Shown one piece after another: positions 18,206-26,596 of a stretch of DNA of 64,000 nucleotides. Origin of the DNA: Chloroflexota bacterium. GTDB taxonomy: Bacteria > Chloroflexota > Dehalococcoidia > JACPEP01. The position numbers were made by a program, and so were the translations under genes. Below the pieces are notes generated by a model. That model saw only the letters and a list, made by a program, of their open reading frames with translations, did no database searches and was not told the DNA's origin. The DNA is taken from positions 62,001-126,000 of the forward strand of contig JACPEP010000001.1 in NCBI GenBank assembly GCA_016183425.1. The letters are read 5' to 3'. Each line of letters opens with the position of its first letter. Within the stretch, counting starts at the first letter, position 1.

Positions 18206-19228
18206 ATGAAAGAAGAGGCAGTGACTTCCTTAAATAACGAAGAGGCGAAACCAGGGGAAGAGGAGATCTCTCTAGGCAGACGTGTTCTCGATGTGCGCAC
18301 CCTGGCTTCCTTCCTGGTAGCCTTCGTTATCATCGTCCTCGCCCTGACCCAGTTGGGGGTAGATTGGCTGTCCATATGGGAACAGGTGCGGGCCAGCAAT
18401 CCCTGGCTGTACGGGATAGCCTTCCTTCTTTTCTACATCAGCCTGGTGGTGCGGGGTGTCCGCTGGCGCATTCTCCTGCGCAACGTGGGTTTTCGCCGAC
18501 GGCTGGGGGTTTCCATACCCTCAGCCATGGGTCTAACGGAGATCGTTTTCCTCAGTTGGTTTGCTAACTGCGTTGTCCCCGCCAAGCTAGGGGATGCCTA
18601 CCGGGCTTATCTCCTAAAAAGGCGGGCCGCCGTCAGTTTCTCCACCACTATGGGCACCATTGTGGCGGAGCGGATTATGGATACTTCGGTGGTCTTTATC
18701 CTTCTAGGAGGGGTGGCCCTGTGGTTCGTTGGCCGAAGTGGTCTGCAAAACGTGCTCATCCTGCTGGGGATAGGGGGGGGCATGATGGCCGTTATCGCTT
18801 TGGTGCTCTTGATCATGGGCCGGTTCGGCGCTCACATACAGGGCTTCCTCCCCAAAAGATTGGCGCCCTTTTACGAACGCTTTCAGGCAGGGACGTTGGG
18901 CAGCTTTCGTCAGCTTCCCTCAATAGCTCTCTTGAGCGTTGTGGTGTGGTTCTTTGAGGCGGGGCGCCTTCTTTTCGTCAGCTACTCTATGGGGCTGTCG
19001 TTAGCACTACCATTCATACTCTTCGTCGCCCTGGCCAACTCTCTCCTCACCGTGGTGCCCTTCACCCCGGGTGGCCTGGGGCTAGTGGAGGTTGGGGTGG
19101 TAGGGCTACTAATGATGGTGATCAGCAAAGAGAGCGCCGTATCGGTGGCCTTCCTGGATCGAACTATCAGCTATTGGAGCCTCGTCATTCTGGGACTGGC
19201 TTTCTTCCCCCTACGGGGCAGAAAATAG
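18206..19228 (+). CDS. UPF0104 / lysylphosphatidylglycerol synthase TM-region family membrane protein
   Basis: YISLVVRGVRWRILLRNVGF, NCVVPAKLGDAYRAYLLKRR, TPGGLGLVEVGVVGLLM. Confidence 0.85.
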   Translation: MKEEAVTSLNNEEAKPGEEEISLGRRVLDVRTLASFLVAFVIIVLALTQLGVDWLSIWEQVRASNPWLYGIAFLLFYISLVVRGVRWRILLRNVGFRRRLGVSIPSAMGLTEIVFLSWFANCVVPAKLGDAYRAYLLKRRAAVSFSTTMGTIVAERIMDTSVVFILLGGVALWFVGRSGLQNVLILLGIGGGMMAVIALVLLIMGRFGAHIQGFLPKRLAPFYERFQAGTLGSFRQLPSIALLSVVVWFFEAGRLLFVSYSMGLSLALPFILFVALANSLLTVVPFTPGGLGLVEVGVVGLLMMVISKESAVSVAFLDRTISYWSLVILGLAFFPLRGRK

Positions 19229-19266
19229 CTCTTTCGGGGCCCCAAGGAAGGCGCCGGGAAACGCCT

Positions 19267-20391
19267 ATGCGCATCGGGGTGGATTATACGGCGGCCGTTA
19301 ACCAGCGGGCGGGCATTGGGCGCTTCGTACGGGAGTTGGTGGCCGCCCTCTTGGAAGCTGACGAGGACAACCACTACATGCTCCTCCTGCCACCAGGCCA
19401 GAAGGTCCCTTGTCCTTCAGGCGCGGAGAGTCGGCATCTCCCCTTCAGCCCACGGCTCATGACCATTTTCTGGCACCGTCTTGGGCTGCCCCTGCCCGCC
19501 GAGCTTTTCACAGGCGCTTTGGATCTATTCCACTCGCCCGACTTCGTGCTGCCCCCTTTGCGCAATACGCGCGCCATCGTGACTGTCCACGACCTGAGCT
19601 TCATGGTTCTTCCCCAATGCGCCGCCCCCGGGTTGGTGCGCTACCTCAATAGAGTGGTGCCGCGCAGCATCGAGCGGGCCACCTTGGTGCTGGCTGATTC
19701 GGTGAGCACCATGAAGGACCTGGCATCCCTTCTCGGCGTGCCCGAGGCCAAGGTGGCGGTGGTGCCGGGAGGAGTGGGGTCCCAGTTTCATCCGGTCACA
19801 GAGGAAGACACCCTGGCCGCGATTCGGCGTCGCTATAACCTGGACGGGCCCTTCATCCTGGGCGTCGGCACCCTGGAGCCCCGAAAGAACTGGGAGGGCC
19901 TGGTGGAGGCCTTCCACCGCCTGCGCCGGGAGATGAATATTCCCCATCGCCTGGTGGTGGCCGGAGGCAAGGGATGGCTTTGGGAAGGAATCTTCCGCCG
20001 CGTAGCGGAGTTGGGACTGGAGGAGGAGATAACCTTTCTGGGCTTTGTCCCTGAGGCAGACCTTCCCCCTCTCCTCTCCCTGGCCGATGTCTTCGCCTAT
20101 CCCTCCCTTTACGAGGGCTTTGGCCTGCCTCCTTTGGAGGCCATGGCCTGCGGCACCCCGGTGGTGGCCAGCAATGTCTCCTCTCTCCCCGAGGTGCTGG
20201 GGGAGGCGGCCCTCTTGGTCGCCCCGGGGGACACCCTTTCTCTGGCGGAGGCCCTCTATCAGGTGTTGTCGGAGGAGAAGCAGCGACACTCTCTCAGCGA
20301 AAAGGGACGGGCCCAAGCGGCCCGTTTCACCTGGGAGGCGGCGGCGCAAAAGATGATCACCCAGTACCGAAGGCTGGCTCAAGAAAGGTAG
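19267..20391 (+). CDS. Glycosyltransferase family 4
   Basis: GVGTLEPRKNWEGLVEAFHRL, FAYPSLYEGFGLPPLEAMACGTPVVASNVSSLPEV. Confidence 0.92.
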   Translation: MRIGVDYTAAVNQRAGIGRFVRELVAALLEADEDNHYMLLLPPGQKVPCPSGAESRHLPFSPRLMTIFWHRLGLPLPAELFTGALDLFHSPDFVLPPLRNTRAIVTVHDLSFMVLPQCAAPGLVRYLNRVVPRSIERATLVLADSVSTMKDLASLLGVPEAKVAVVPGGVGSQFHPVTEEDTLAAIRRRYNLDGPFILGVGTLEPRKNWEGLVEAFHRLRREMNIPHRLVVAGGKGWLWEGIFRRVAELGLEEEITFLGFVPEADLPPLLSLADVFAYPSLYEGFGLPPLEAMACGTPVVASNVSSLPEVLGEAALLVAPGDTLSLAEALYQVLSEEKQRHSLSEKGRAQAARFTWEAAAQKMITQYRRLAQER

Positions 20392-20407
20392 CCCTGTGTG
20401 AAACCCA

Positions 20408-21589
20408 ATGCGCATCGGCATTAGCGGCTTCTTCTGGAATAAGCCAGCCACGGGCAGCGGTCAGTATGTGACCAATCTGGTGCGTCACCTTCGGCCCACT
20501 ACGCAGGATGAAATAATCGTTTTTGTCCCGGGGCAGAATGGGTCGCCCTCTGGAGCCGACCTAGAGGTGGGGAATGGGGGACCGAAGGAGGCTGCCATGG
20601 TGGAGGTGGCTTTGCCCTGGGGGGGAAACCTGGGCAAGGTATGGTTTGAGCAGGTGGCCCTGCCCCGGGCCTGTCGTCGGTACGGGGTGGAACTCCTCCA
20701 TGTCCCCTACTTAGGCCCGCCGCTCCGCAAGGTGTGTCCCATGGTGGTGACCATCCACGACCTCATTATGATGGTGCTCCCTGTACATCGGGGTTCCCTT
20801 CTGGTACGGCTCTACACAGCCTTGGCGGTATCGGCGGCCAAGAGGGCCGAGCTGGTCCTCGCCGATTCTCAGTGGACGAGGGCAGATGTGACCAGGCTTC
20901 TGGGGCTTCCCCAGGAAAGGGTGCCCGTAGTATATCTGGGCGTCGGCCCCGCGCCCAACGTCGACCATATCACGGCCCGCCTGCCTGATGTACGCCAGAA
21001 GTACCGTTTAGAGGAGAACTTCATTCTCTATCTGGGTGGGTTGGACTGGCGCAAGAACGTGGCTAGCCTCATTGGCGCCTTCTCGCATTTGGAGGGAGAG
21101 TGGCAACTGGCGGTGGCCGGGGAGCACTATATGGGCAAAGGGCGGCTTTTCCCCAACCTTTTTCAAGTGGCTCGAGAGGCGGGGGTGGAGGAACGCGTCC
21201 GCTTTCTGGGTTTTGTGCCTGAGGAGGACAAGGTTCCTCTTTACATCATGGCCCGCCTCTTCGTCTATCCGTCCCTTTACGAGGGCTTCGGTCTGCCTCC
21301 CCTGGAGGCGATGGCCTGTGGCACGCCGGTGGTGTGCAGCCAGGCGGCCAGCCTGTCAGAGGTGGTGGGGGACGGTGCTCTTCGCTTTCCACCCCAGAAT
21401 GAGGCGGCTCTGGCCCAGGCCATGGCCCGTGCCCTCACCGATGATGTGCTGCGCCGTGAGTTGAAGGAGCGGGGACTTCGCCAGGTTCAGAAGTTCAACT
21501 GGCAGCGCACCGCTCAAGAGACCTGGAGTGCCTACCAGCAAGTGGTAAAGAAAGACGCCCCATGGAAAAGTCAGGAGGGACCGATATAG
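20408..21589 (+). CDS. Glycosyltransferase family 4 (tandem paralogue)
   Basis: YLGGLDWRKNVASLIGAF, VYPSLYEGFGLPPLEAMACGTPVVCSQAASLSEVVG. Confidence 0.92.
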   Translation: MRIGISGFFWNKPATGSGQYVTNLVRHLRPTTQDEIIVFVPGQNGSPSGADLEVGNGGPKEAAMVEVALPWGGNLGKVWFEQVALPRACRRYGVELLHVPYLGPPLRKVCPMVVTIHDLIMMVLPVHRGSLLVRLYTALAVSAAKRAELVLADSQWTRADVTRLLGLPQERVPVVYLGVGPAPNVDHITARLPDVRQKYRLEENFILYLGGLDWRKNVASLIGAFSHLEGEWQLAVAGEHYMGKGRLFPNLFQVAREAGVEERVRFLGFVPEEDKVPLYIMARLFVYPSLYEGFGLPPLEAMACGTPVVCSQAASLSEVVGDGALRFPPQNEAALAQAMARALTDDVLRRELKERGLRQVQKFNWQRTAQETWSAYQQVVKKDAPWKSQEGPI

Positions 21590-22317
21590 CCCACCCCGAA
21601 CCCCTGGGAGCCTGGAATCATGCCCTACGTCGGGCACTGAAGGCAGTAAAGGGACGTCGGGTCTTGGAGGTGGGATGCGGCGAGGGCCGCTTTATACGAG
21701 CCATCTGTCGCCGTCTGCCCCAAATAGAGGGCTACGGCTGCGACATAGACCCAAGGGTGGTCACCAGAGCCACGGCCTTCCCGGGCGGAGTAGCCTATCT
21801 GACGGCGGAGGCGGCCCATCTGCCCTATGCCACCTCTTCTTTCGATGCCGTTCTTATTTTCGACGTCCTGGAACACCTGTGGGAGCCCGAAGAGGCGCTG
21901 AGGGAGGTATCCCGAGTGCTTAAGCCCGGGGGCATCCTCCACGCCCTGGTTCCCTGCGAAGGGCAGCCTCTGACCCTTCACTGGCTCATGGCCCGTCTTC
22001 GCTGGGCTGCCGACCTGAAAGAACGCCACGGAGGCCATGTACAGCGCTTCCGCCACCGGGATGTCCTCGCCCTCCTGCATCAATCAGGCTTTCACGTGAA
22101 TACCATCAGCTACAGTATGCACCCGTTAGGCCAGGTCAAGGATATACTCACCTACCTGGCCCGAGAAGGATGGGCCCAAGGGGCCCTCCTCAGCCTCTTG
22201 CTGCGGGGCGCTATTCTATCCCTTTGGGGAGCCTCCTATCTAGAGTCCTTTCTTCTGGGCTGCCTATCTCTGAGCGGAGTTGCCATGCATGTCACGGCGG
22301 AAAAAAGGCGACCATGA
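21562..22317 (+). CDS. Class I SAM-dependent methyltransferase
   Basis: VLEVGCGEGRF, LIFDVLEHLWEPEEALREVSRVLKPGGIL. Confidence 0.92.
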   Translation: MEKSGGTDIAHPEPLGAWNHALRRALKAVKGRRVLEVGCGEGRFIRAICRRLPQIEGYGCDIDPRVVTRATAFPGGVAYLTAEAAHLPYATSSFDAVLIFDVLEHLWEPEEALREVSRVLKPGGILHALVPCEGQPLTLHWLMARLRWAADLKERHGGHVQRFRHRDVLALLHQSGFHVNTISYSMHPLGQVKDILTYLAREGWAQGALLSLLLRGAILSLWGASYLESFLLGCLSLSGVAMHVTAEKRRP

Positions 22318-23417
22318 GGGTATTGATGGTCTCCAAGGCCTGTTACGTGGCCGGATATCGCCGGAAGCTGGAGGAGTTAGCTTCCTTCCCCAACGTGGAG
22401 CTGATGCTCATGGTGCCGCCCTACTGGCGCTTTGGTAAAAAGAAGGCCCCCCTGGAGCCGAGCACCGATCGGGGGTATCAAATGGTGGTAGAAAACCCCC
22501 TCTTCAATGGCTGGCACCACCTGCATTTATATCCCCGCCTGTCCCATTGGGTAGCTACCTTTCGTCCCCAAATTCTGCATGTGGATGAGGAGCCTTACGA
22601 TCTGGTGACCTACCATGCCCTGAGGGTGGCCCGACGCTGGAGAGCCAAGGCCCTTTTCTTCACCTGGCAAAATATCCGCCTGGGCTTTCCACCCCCCTTC
22701 AGCTTTTTGGAGAGGAACGTCCTTGCGAGGGCCGATGCCGCCATCGCTGGCAACCAGGAGGCGGCCCGTGTTCTAAGGGAGAAGGGCTTCCTCCGGCCGA
22801 CCTTCGTCATTCCCCAGTTCGGGGTTGACACCGCCTTCTTTCGCCCCAGAGATGGGGAGCCAGGGAATACCTTCCGCATTGGATACGTGGGACGTATGGT
22901 GGAAGAGAAGGGGGTGTTTCTTCTCCTGGAGGCAGTGTCTGAAATGGGGGGGCCCTGGGAGCTTCACCTGGCGGGGGATGGCCCCGCTCTGCCTCGGATG
23001 GTGCGCTGGCTGTCGGCCAAGGGTCTGGGAGACCGCTTTGAATGGCACGGAAGCGTGCCTTCCCACCAGATGCCGGAGTTTCTATCCACCCTGGATGTTC
23101 TGGTATTGCCGTCCCTCACCCGGCCCCGTTGGAAAGAGCAGTTCGGGCGGGTGCTGGTGGAGGCCATGGCCTGCGCCCGGCCCGTAGTGGGCAGCAGCTC
23201 CGGAGAGATCCCCAACGTGATTGGCGATGCTGGCCTCATCTTCCCGGAGGGTAATGTGGAAGAGCTGAGAGCTCACCTGTTTCGCCTTATGGGCGACCCC
23301 TCCTGGCGGCGGAAGCTGGGGCAGCAGGGGCGGCAAAGGGTAGAGGAGCGCTTCACCCAGCGCCGAGTGGCAGAGCTGACCTACGACGTCTATCGCCACT
23401 TGCTTGAGGCGCCGTAA
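22314..23417 (+). CDS. Glycosyltransferase family 4
   Basis: IGYVGRMVEEKGVFLLLEAV, VLPSLTRPRWKEQFGRVLVEAMACARPVVGSSSGEIPNVIGDAG; ATGA overlap with the methyltransferase. Confidence 0.9.
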   Translation: MRVLMVSKACYVAGYRRKLEELASFPNVELMLMVPPYWRFGKKKAPLEPSTDRGYQMVVENPLFNGWHHLHLYPRLSHWVATFRPQILHVDEEPYDLVTYHALRVARRWRAKALFFTWQNIRLGFPPPFSFLERNVLARADAAIAGNQEAARVLREKGFLRPTFVIPQFGVDTAFFRPRDGEPGNTFRIGYVGRMVEEKGVFLLLEAVSEMGGPWELHLAGDGPALPRMVRWLSAKGLGDRFEWHGSVPSHQMPEFLSTLDVLVLPSLTRPRWKEQFGRVLVEAMACARPVVGSSSGEIPNVIGDAGLIFPEGNVEELRAHLFRLMGDPSWRRKLGQQGRQRVEERFTQRRVAELTYDVYRHLLEAP

Positions 23418-23465
23418 CCTGATACACTTGCCTACACGACGGCTAGATAGAAAAAAGAAGTAGGG

Positions 23466-23894
23466 ATGATGCCCATCCTCACTCGAAACATAACTGTTGA
23501 TGTTGACCAGGACGACCCGGATACCCTAGTGGTACGAGCGGTGATGAAGGATCACCGTCATGACATCGCCCTCCACTACTGGGTCTCTCTGCCCTCCTTC
23601 GCCATTGGACGGGCCACCTTGGAGATGTGCGACACTCCCCTTCCCCAGTGTCGGGAGCTCTGCCCGGCAGCGCAACAATTGGTAGGAATCAAGGTGCAGC
23701 GGGGGTTCAACCGCAAGATAAGAGAGCTTTACGCGGGAGAAAGGGGCTGCGTCAACCTGGTCCACCTGCTCACGGTGTCGGCCCCCCTGGCCATAAACGC
23801 CGCTCGCTTTGTTCTCAGGCACCCCAAGGTGGTGACTGGGGAAGGCCCCGACCCTCTCCAGGGCATGTGTTTCGCTTACTCTAAGAAGGGGTAA
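23466..23894 (+). CDS. DUF2889-like protein
   Basis: VRAVMKDHRHDIAL...RGCVNLVHLLTV pattern resembling DUF2889. Confidence 0.65.
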   Translation: MMPILTRNITVDVDQDDPDTLVVRAVMKDHRHDIALHYWVSLPSFAIGRATLEMCDTPLPQCRELCPAAQQLVGIKVQRGFNRKIRELYAGERGCVNLVHLLTVSAPLAINAARFVLRHPKVVTGEGPDPLQGMCFAYSKKG

Positions 23895-23905
23895 AAATAG
23901 ACACT

Positions 23906-23941
23906 TAGGGGCCGCCCCGCCTATAGGCGGGGCGGCCCCTA
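23906..23941. terminator. Bidirectional terminator hairpin between convergent genes
   Basis: TAGGGGCCGCCCCGCC-TATA-GGCGGGGCGGCCCCTA, perfect 16-bp stem. Confidence 0.8.
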
Positions 23942-23948
23942 TTTACGG

Positions 23949-25268
23949 TCACGCTGGCCGCGCCGCCAGAGCGTGACGTCGATCCTCCTCCTTGGCGAAG
24001 AAGAAATAATACATGGGGCCGGGTATGGCCATAATGATGCCTGCGATGGTGAAAGAAAGGGCGAAGTTGTTGGTAGCCATCAACATGCCCGCCATGGCGG
24101 CCGCCGGCGACCCCAGAATATCGAAGACGGCGTGAATGAGACCGTTGGTAGTGGCCCGCTCCCGGGTAACCACCAATTCCATGGCCAACTGATTACGCAT
24201 GGGCATAGAAATACTCCAAAAGCCCCGCTGGAAAATGAAGAAGACGATCACCAAAGGAATATAGGGGGTAAAGCCCAGCAGGAACACAAAAGGCACCGAA
24301 GCCCAGACGGCAGTGAGGATGCCTCGGGCCTTGCCTATCTTCCGGGTAAGCCACGGTCCTAAGAATAGGGAACCACCGGCAGCGGCGAGAAAGCCAGTGG
24401 CCATAATAGTGCCGATGCTCTGGTAGGGCAGCAGATGGGCCTCCCGGAAAAAGACGCTGTAGAAGGGAATGAGGAGCCCAAATCCGATGCCGTACACGAA
24501 GGCACAGGACGCCAGGCGGAAGATGATCCCGTGGCTCTGAATGTTTCTCAAGGCGAACAGCTCGGCAAAGCTATCGATCATATCTTCAGGGAGGCGCCGC
24601 TCAGAAAGGTATAGCAAAGGTATCAGAGATATTAAGGTGAGGGGCAACGAAATGACTAGAGACCAACGGAGGGCCATGTAGTGGGCAGGGATGACGCCGA
24701 CGACGCCGCCCCAGAAGGCAGGCAGAAACCCCGCCGCCGTGGCACCGATGAAGGCAGAGATACTCGAAAAGGTAGCGTCCAGGGCAAAAAGGTGCGGCCT
24801 CTCCTCGGGCTCGCTATTCTCCACAATGAAGGGCCCGGAGGCTACAGCGTGGAAGCCATCGGACAGACCGGAGGTGCCCATAAAGATGAGCACCCAAAAG
24901 GGATCCAGGGTAAAGAGGAGGAGGCCTCGTGACACCACTGCCGTCGCGGAGGCCGTGGCGAAGACCAACCGCCGGCCCATCTTGTCGGCGATGAGGCCGG
25001 CGGGAAAGGCCATGAGGCCATGGAACAACAAGTTTACCGCCAGAACGAGGCCGATATAGTCCAGGTTGAAACCGGCGGCCAGCAGATAGAGGGCGAATAT
25101 CACCCTCCATATGCCCGTTCCCAGCTCTGCCAGGAGGGCGTAGATGAGAAACAGCCGGGCGTTCCTGCTGAAGCGCCGCACCATCTGGATCCAGCTACCA
25201 GAGGCGTTCTTGGGTGTGGCTACCATTGGTTCTGGGTTGGGGTTGGGCCGTCGATCCTTAAAGGCCAT
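23949..25268 (-). CDS. MFS transporter
   Basis: 12-TM pattern, FPAGLIADKMGRRLVF MFS motif A; start likely MAFKDRR at 25268. Confidence 0.88.
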   Translation of the reverse strand: MAFKDRRPNPNPEPMVATPKNASGSWIQMVRRFSRNARLFLIYALLAELGTGIWRVIFALYLLAAGFNLDYIGLVLAVNLLFHGLMAFPAGLIADKMGRRLVFATASATAVVSRGLLLFTLDPFWVLIFMGTSGLSDGFHAVASGPFIVENSEPEERPHLFALDATFSSISAFIGATAAGFLPAFWGGVVGVIPAHYMALRWSLVISLPLTLISLIPLLYLSERRLPEDMIDSFAELFALRNIQSHGIIFRLASCAFVYGIGFGLLIPFYSVFFREAHLLPYQSIGTIMATGFLAAAGGSLFLGPWLTRKIGKARGILTAVWASVPFVFLLGFTPYIPLVIVFFIFQRGFWSISMPMRNQLAMELVVTRERATTNGLIHAVFDILGSPAAAMAGMLMATNNFALSFTIAGIIMAIPGPMYYFFFAKEEDRRHALAARPA

Positions 25269-25284
25269 GCCAGCCTCCTTTTTT

Positions 25285-25677
25285 TCAGTACAAAGACCGA
25301 ACAAAACTCACCAGGTCCCACGTTTCATTGGCAGAAAGCTCGTTGCCAAAAGGCCGCATACCAGCCTTTTCTCGCCCGCGCACAATAGCCCAGTAGAGGT
25401 CGGGGTCGCTGCGGGTGATCATCCACCCTCGGTCGGTAAAATTAGTGGGCGGAAGCTTGGTTGTCGTAGCCTGAGGGCCGTCCCCTTTCCCGACTTTTCC
25501 GTGGCAAGACTCACAGCCTTTGGCGGCGAAAAGGGCCCGCCCTCTATCAATAGACAGCTTGTCATTAGGATTTGGGTTCTCAACCCGTTGGGAGAACTGC
25601 TCCCATTCGGCACACCCCAGTCCCAACACACCGATCATCATCACCAAGATGATCCACTTCCCTCTCTTAGCAAGCAC
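25285..25677 (-). CDS. Small c-type cytochrome lipoprotein (single CxxCH)
   Basis: IGVLGLGCAEW lipobox; AAKGCESCHGKVGKGDGP; distal Met. Confidence 0.88.
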   Translation of the reverse strand: MLAKRGKWIILVMMIGVLGLGCAEWEQFSQRVENPNPNDKLSIDRGRALFAAKGCESCHGKVGKGDGPQATTTKLPPTNFTDRGWMITRSDPDLYWAIVRGREKAGMRPFGNELSANETWDLVSFVRSLY

Positions 25678-25766
25678 GACCCTGCTCCTTCTTTGCTAAC
25701 CTGGCTAACCTGGGCCCACCCTTGAGAGAAACCTCCTCTTAAGATTAAGATGGCACTACTCATGGC

Positions 25767-26036
25767 TCATGAGCCATAATTTCCATCTCGACGTCTCCTT
25801 CTCGTTTCTTCCTGCCTCTTCAGAGACCAACTGGCCAGACCCCACACGCCCAAAGCGATAAGAAGAAGCCCCGCCACCACACCCCCTACGATCATCATCG
25901 CCGTAGGAGTAAGTTGAACGTTCGTATGCGTCTCATCGGCCTCGGCTATCCCCGGAAAGAGGAAATAAGCCAATGCCAAAACCAAGGGAAAAGAAAACCA
26001 TTTTATTCCAAGCAGTTTACGCCATAGGCAACTCAT
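25767..26036 (-). CDS. Small membrane protein (signal peptide + one TM + basic tail), paralogue B
   Basis: MSCLWRKLLGIKWFSF...TAMMIVGGVVAGLLLIALGVWGLASWSLKRQEETRRRR; ATGA overlap with upstream paralogue. Confidence 0.6.
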   Translation of the reverse strand: MSCLWRKLLGIKWFSFPLVLALAYFLFPGIAEADETHTNVQLTPTAMMIVGGVVAGLLLIALGVWGLASWSLKRQEETRRRRRDGNYGS

Positions 26037-26293
26037 GGCCGACGCCTCTCCGCATTCGGTCCACCCCTCTTCCTCGCCTCTTGTTTCTTCAAAGAACGAT
26101 AGGCTAAGGCCCACCCTCCTACGGCCAAGAGGAATAGGCCGCCCACCGTCCCCCCCAAAATATAGGCCGTTAGATACGTTAGCTGAAAGCCAACGATATG
26201 TACATGCTCTCCGTTGGCCAGCGCGATGTCGGGGGAAAAAAGTACGGCCACCGCCAACATCAAGAGCAACACAAACCATCTTCTCGCTGACAC
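26033..26293 (-). CDS. Small membrane protein, paralogue A
   Basis: GTG start with AAGGAG upstream; MSARRWFVLLLM...YILGGTVGGLFLLAVGGWALAYRSLKKQEARKR, same architecture as paralogue B. Confidence 0.6.
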   Translation of the reverse strand: MSARRWFVLLLMLAVAVLFSPDIALANGEHVHIVGFQLTYLTAYILGGTVGGLFLLAVGGWALAYRSLKKQEARKRGGPNAERRRP

Positions 26294-26512
26294 TTTCTCT
26301 CTCCTTGCCGCTATGAGGCAATCATTATAATCCACTATCAATCCGGGTGCAACATATTTTACGGAGACTGTTGAATTAAGTATTCTTTCCTCCCCCATTG
26401 ACGGCTTCAGAAGTAACTATGGGAAGGTTGTCTATCGCAGATCCAGGCCTTGGTGGCTAAGAGGACTTTCCTCGGGCTTTCCATGGTACGCCCCTTTCGC
26501 ATCCGCAAAGAA

Positions 26513-26541
26513 TTGACATTGGCTTTCTTTTGTGGTATTAA
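26513..26541 (+). promoter_or_regulatory. Sigma-70-like promoter upstream of the binding-protein array
   Basis: TTGACA - 17 bp - TATTAA. Confidence 0.55.
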
Positions 26542-26596
26542 CCAAGCGTACTTGCTGCAGATGCAAGTAGAGTACGTAACATAAGGAGGAGTATAC

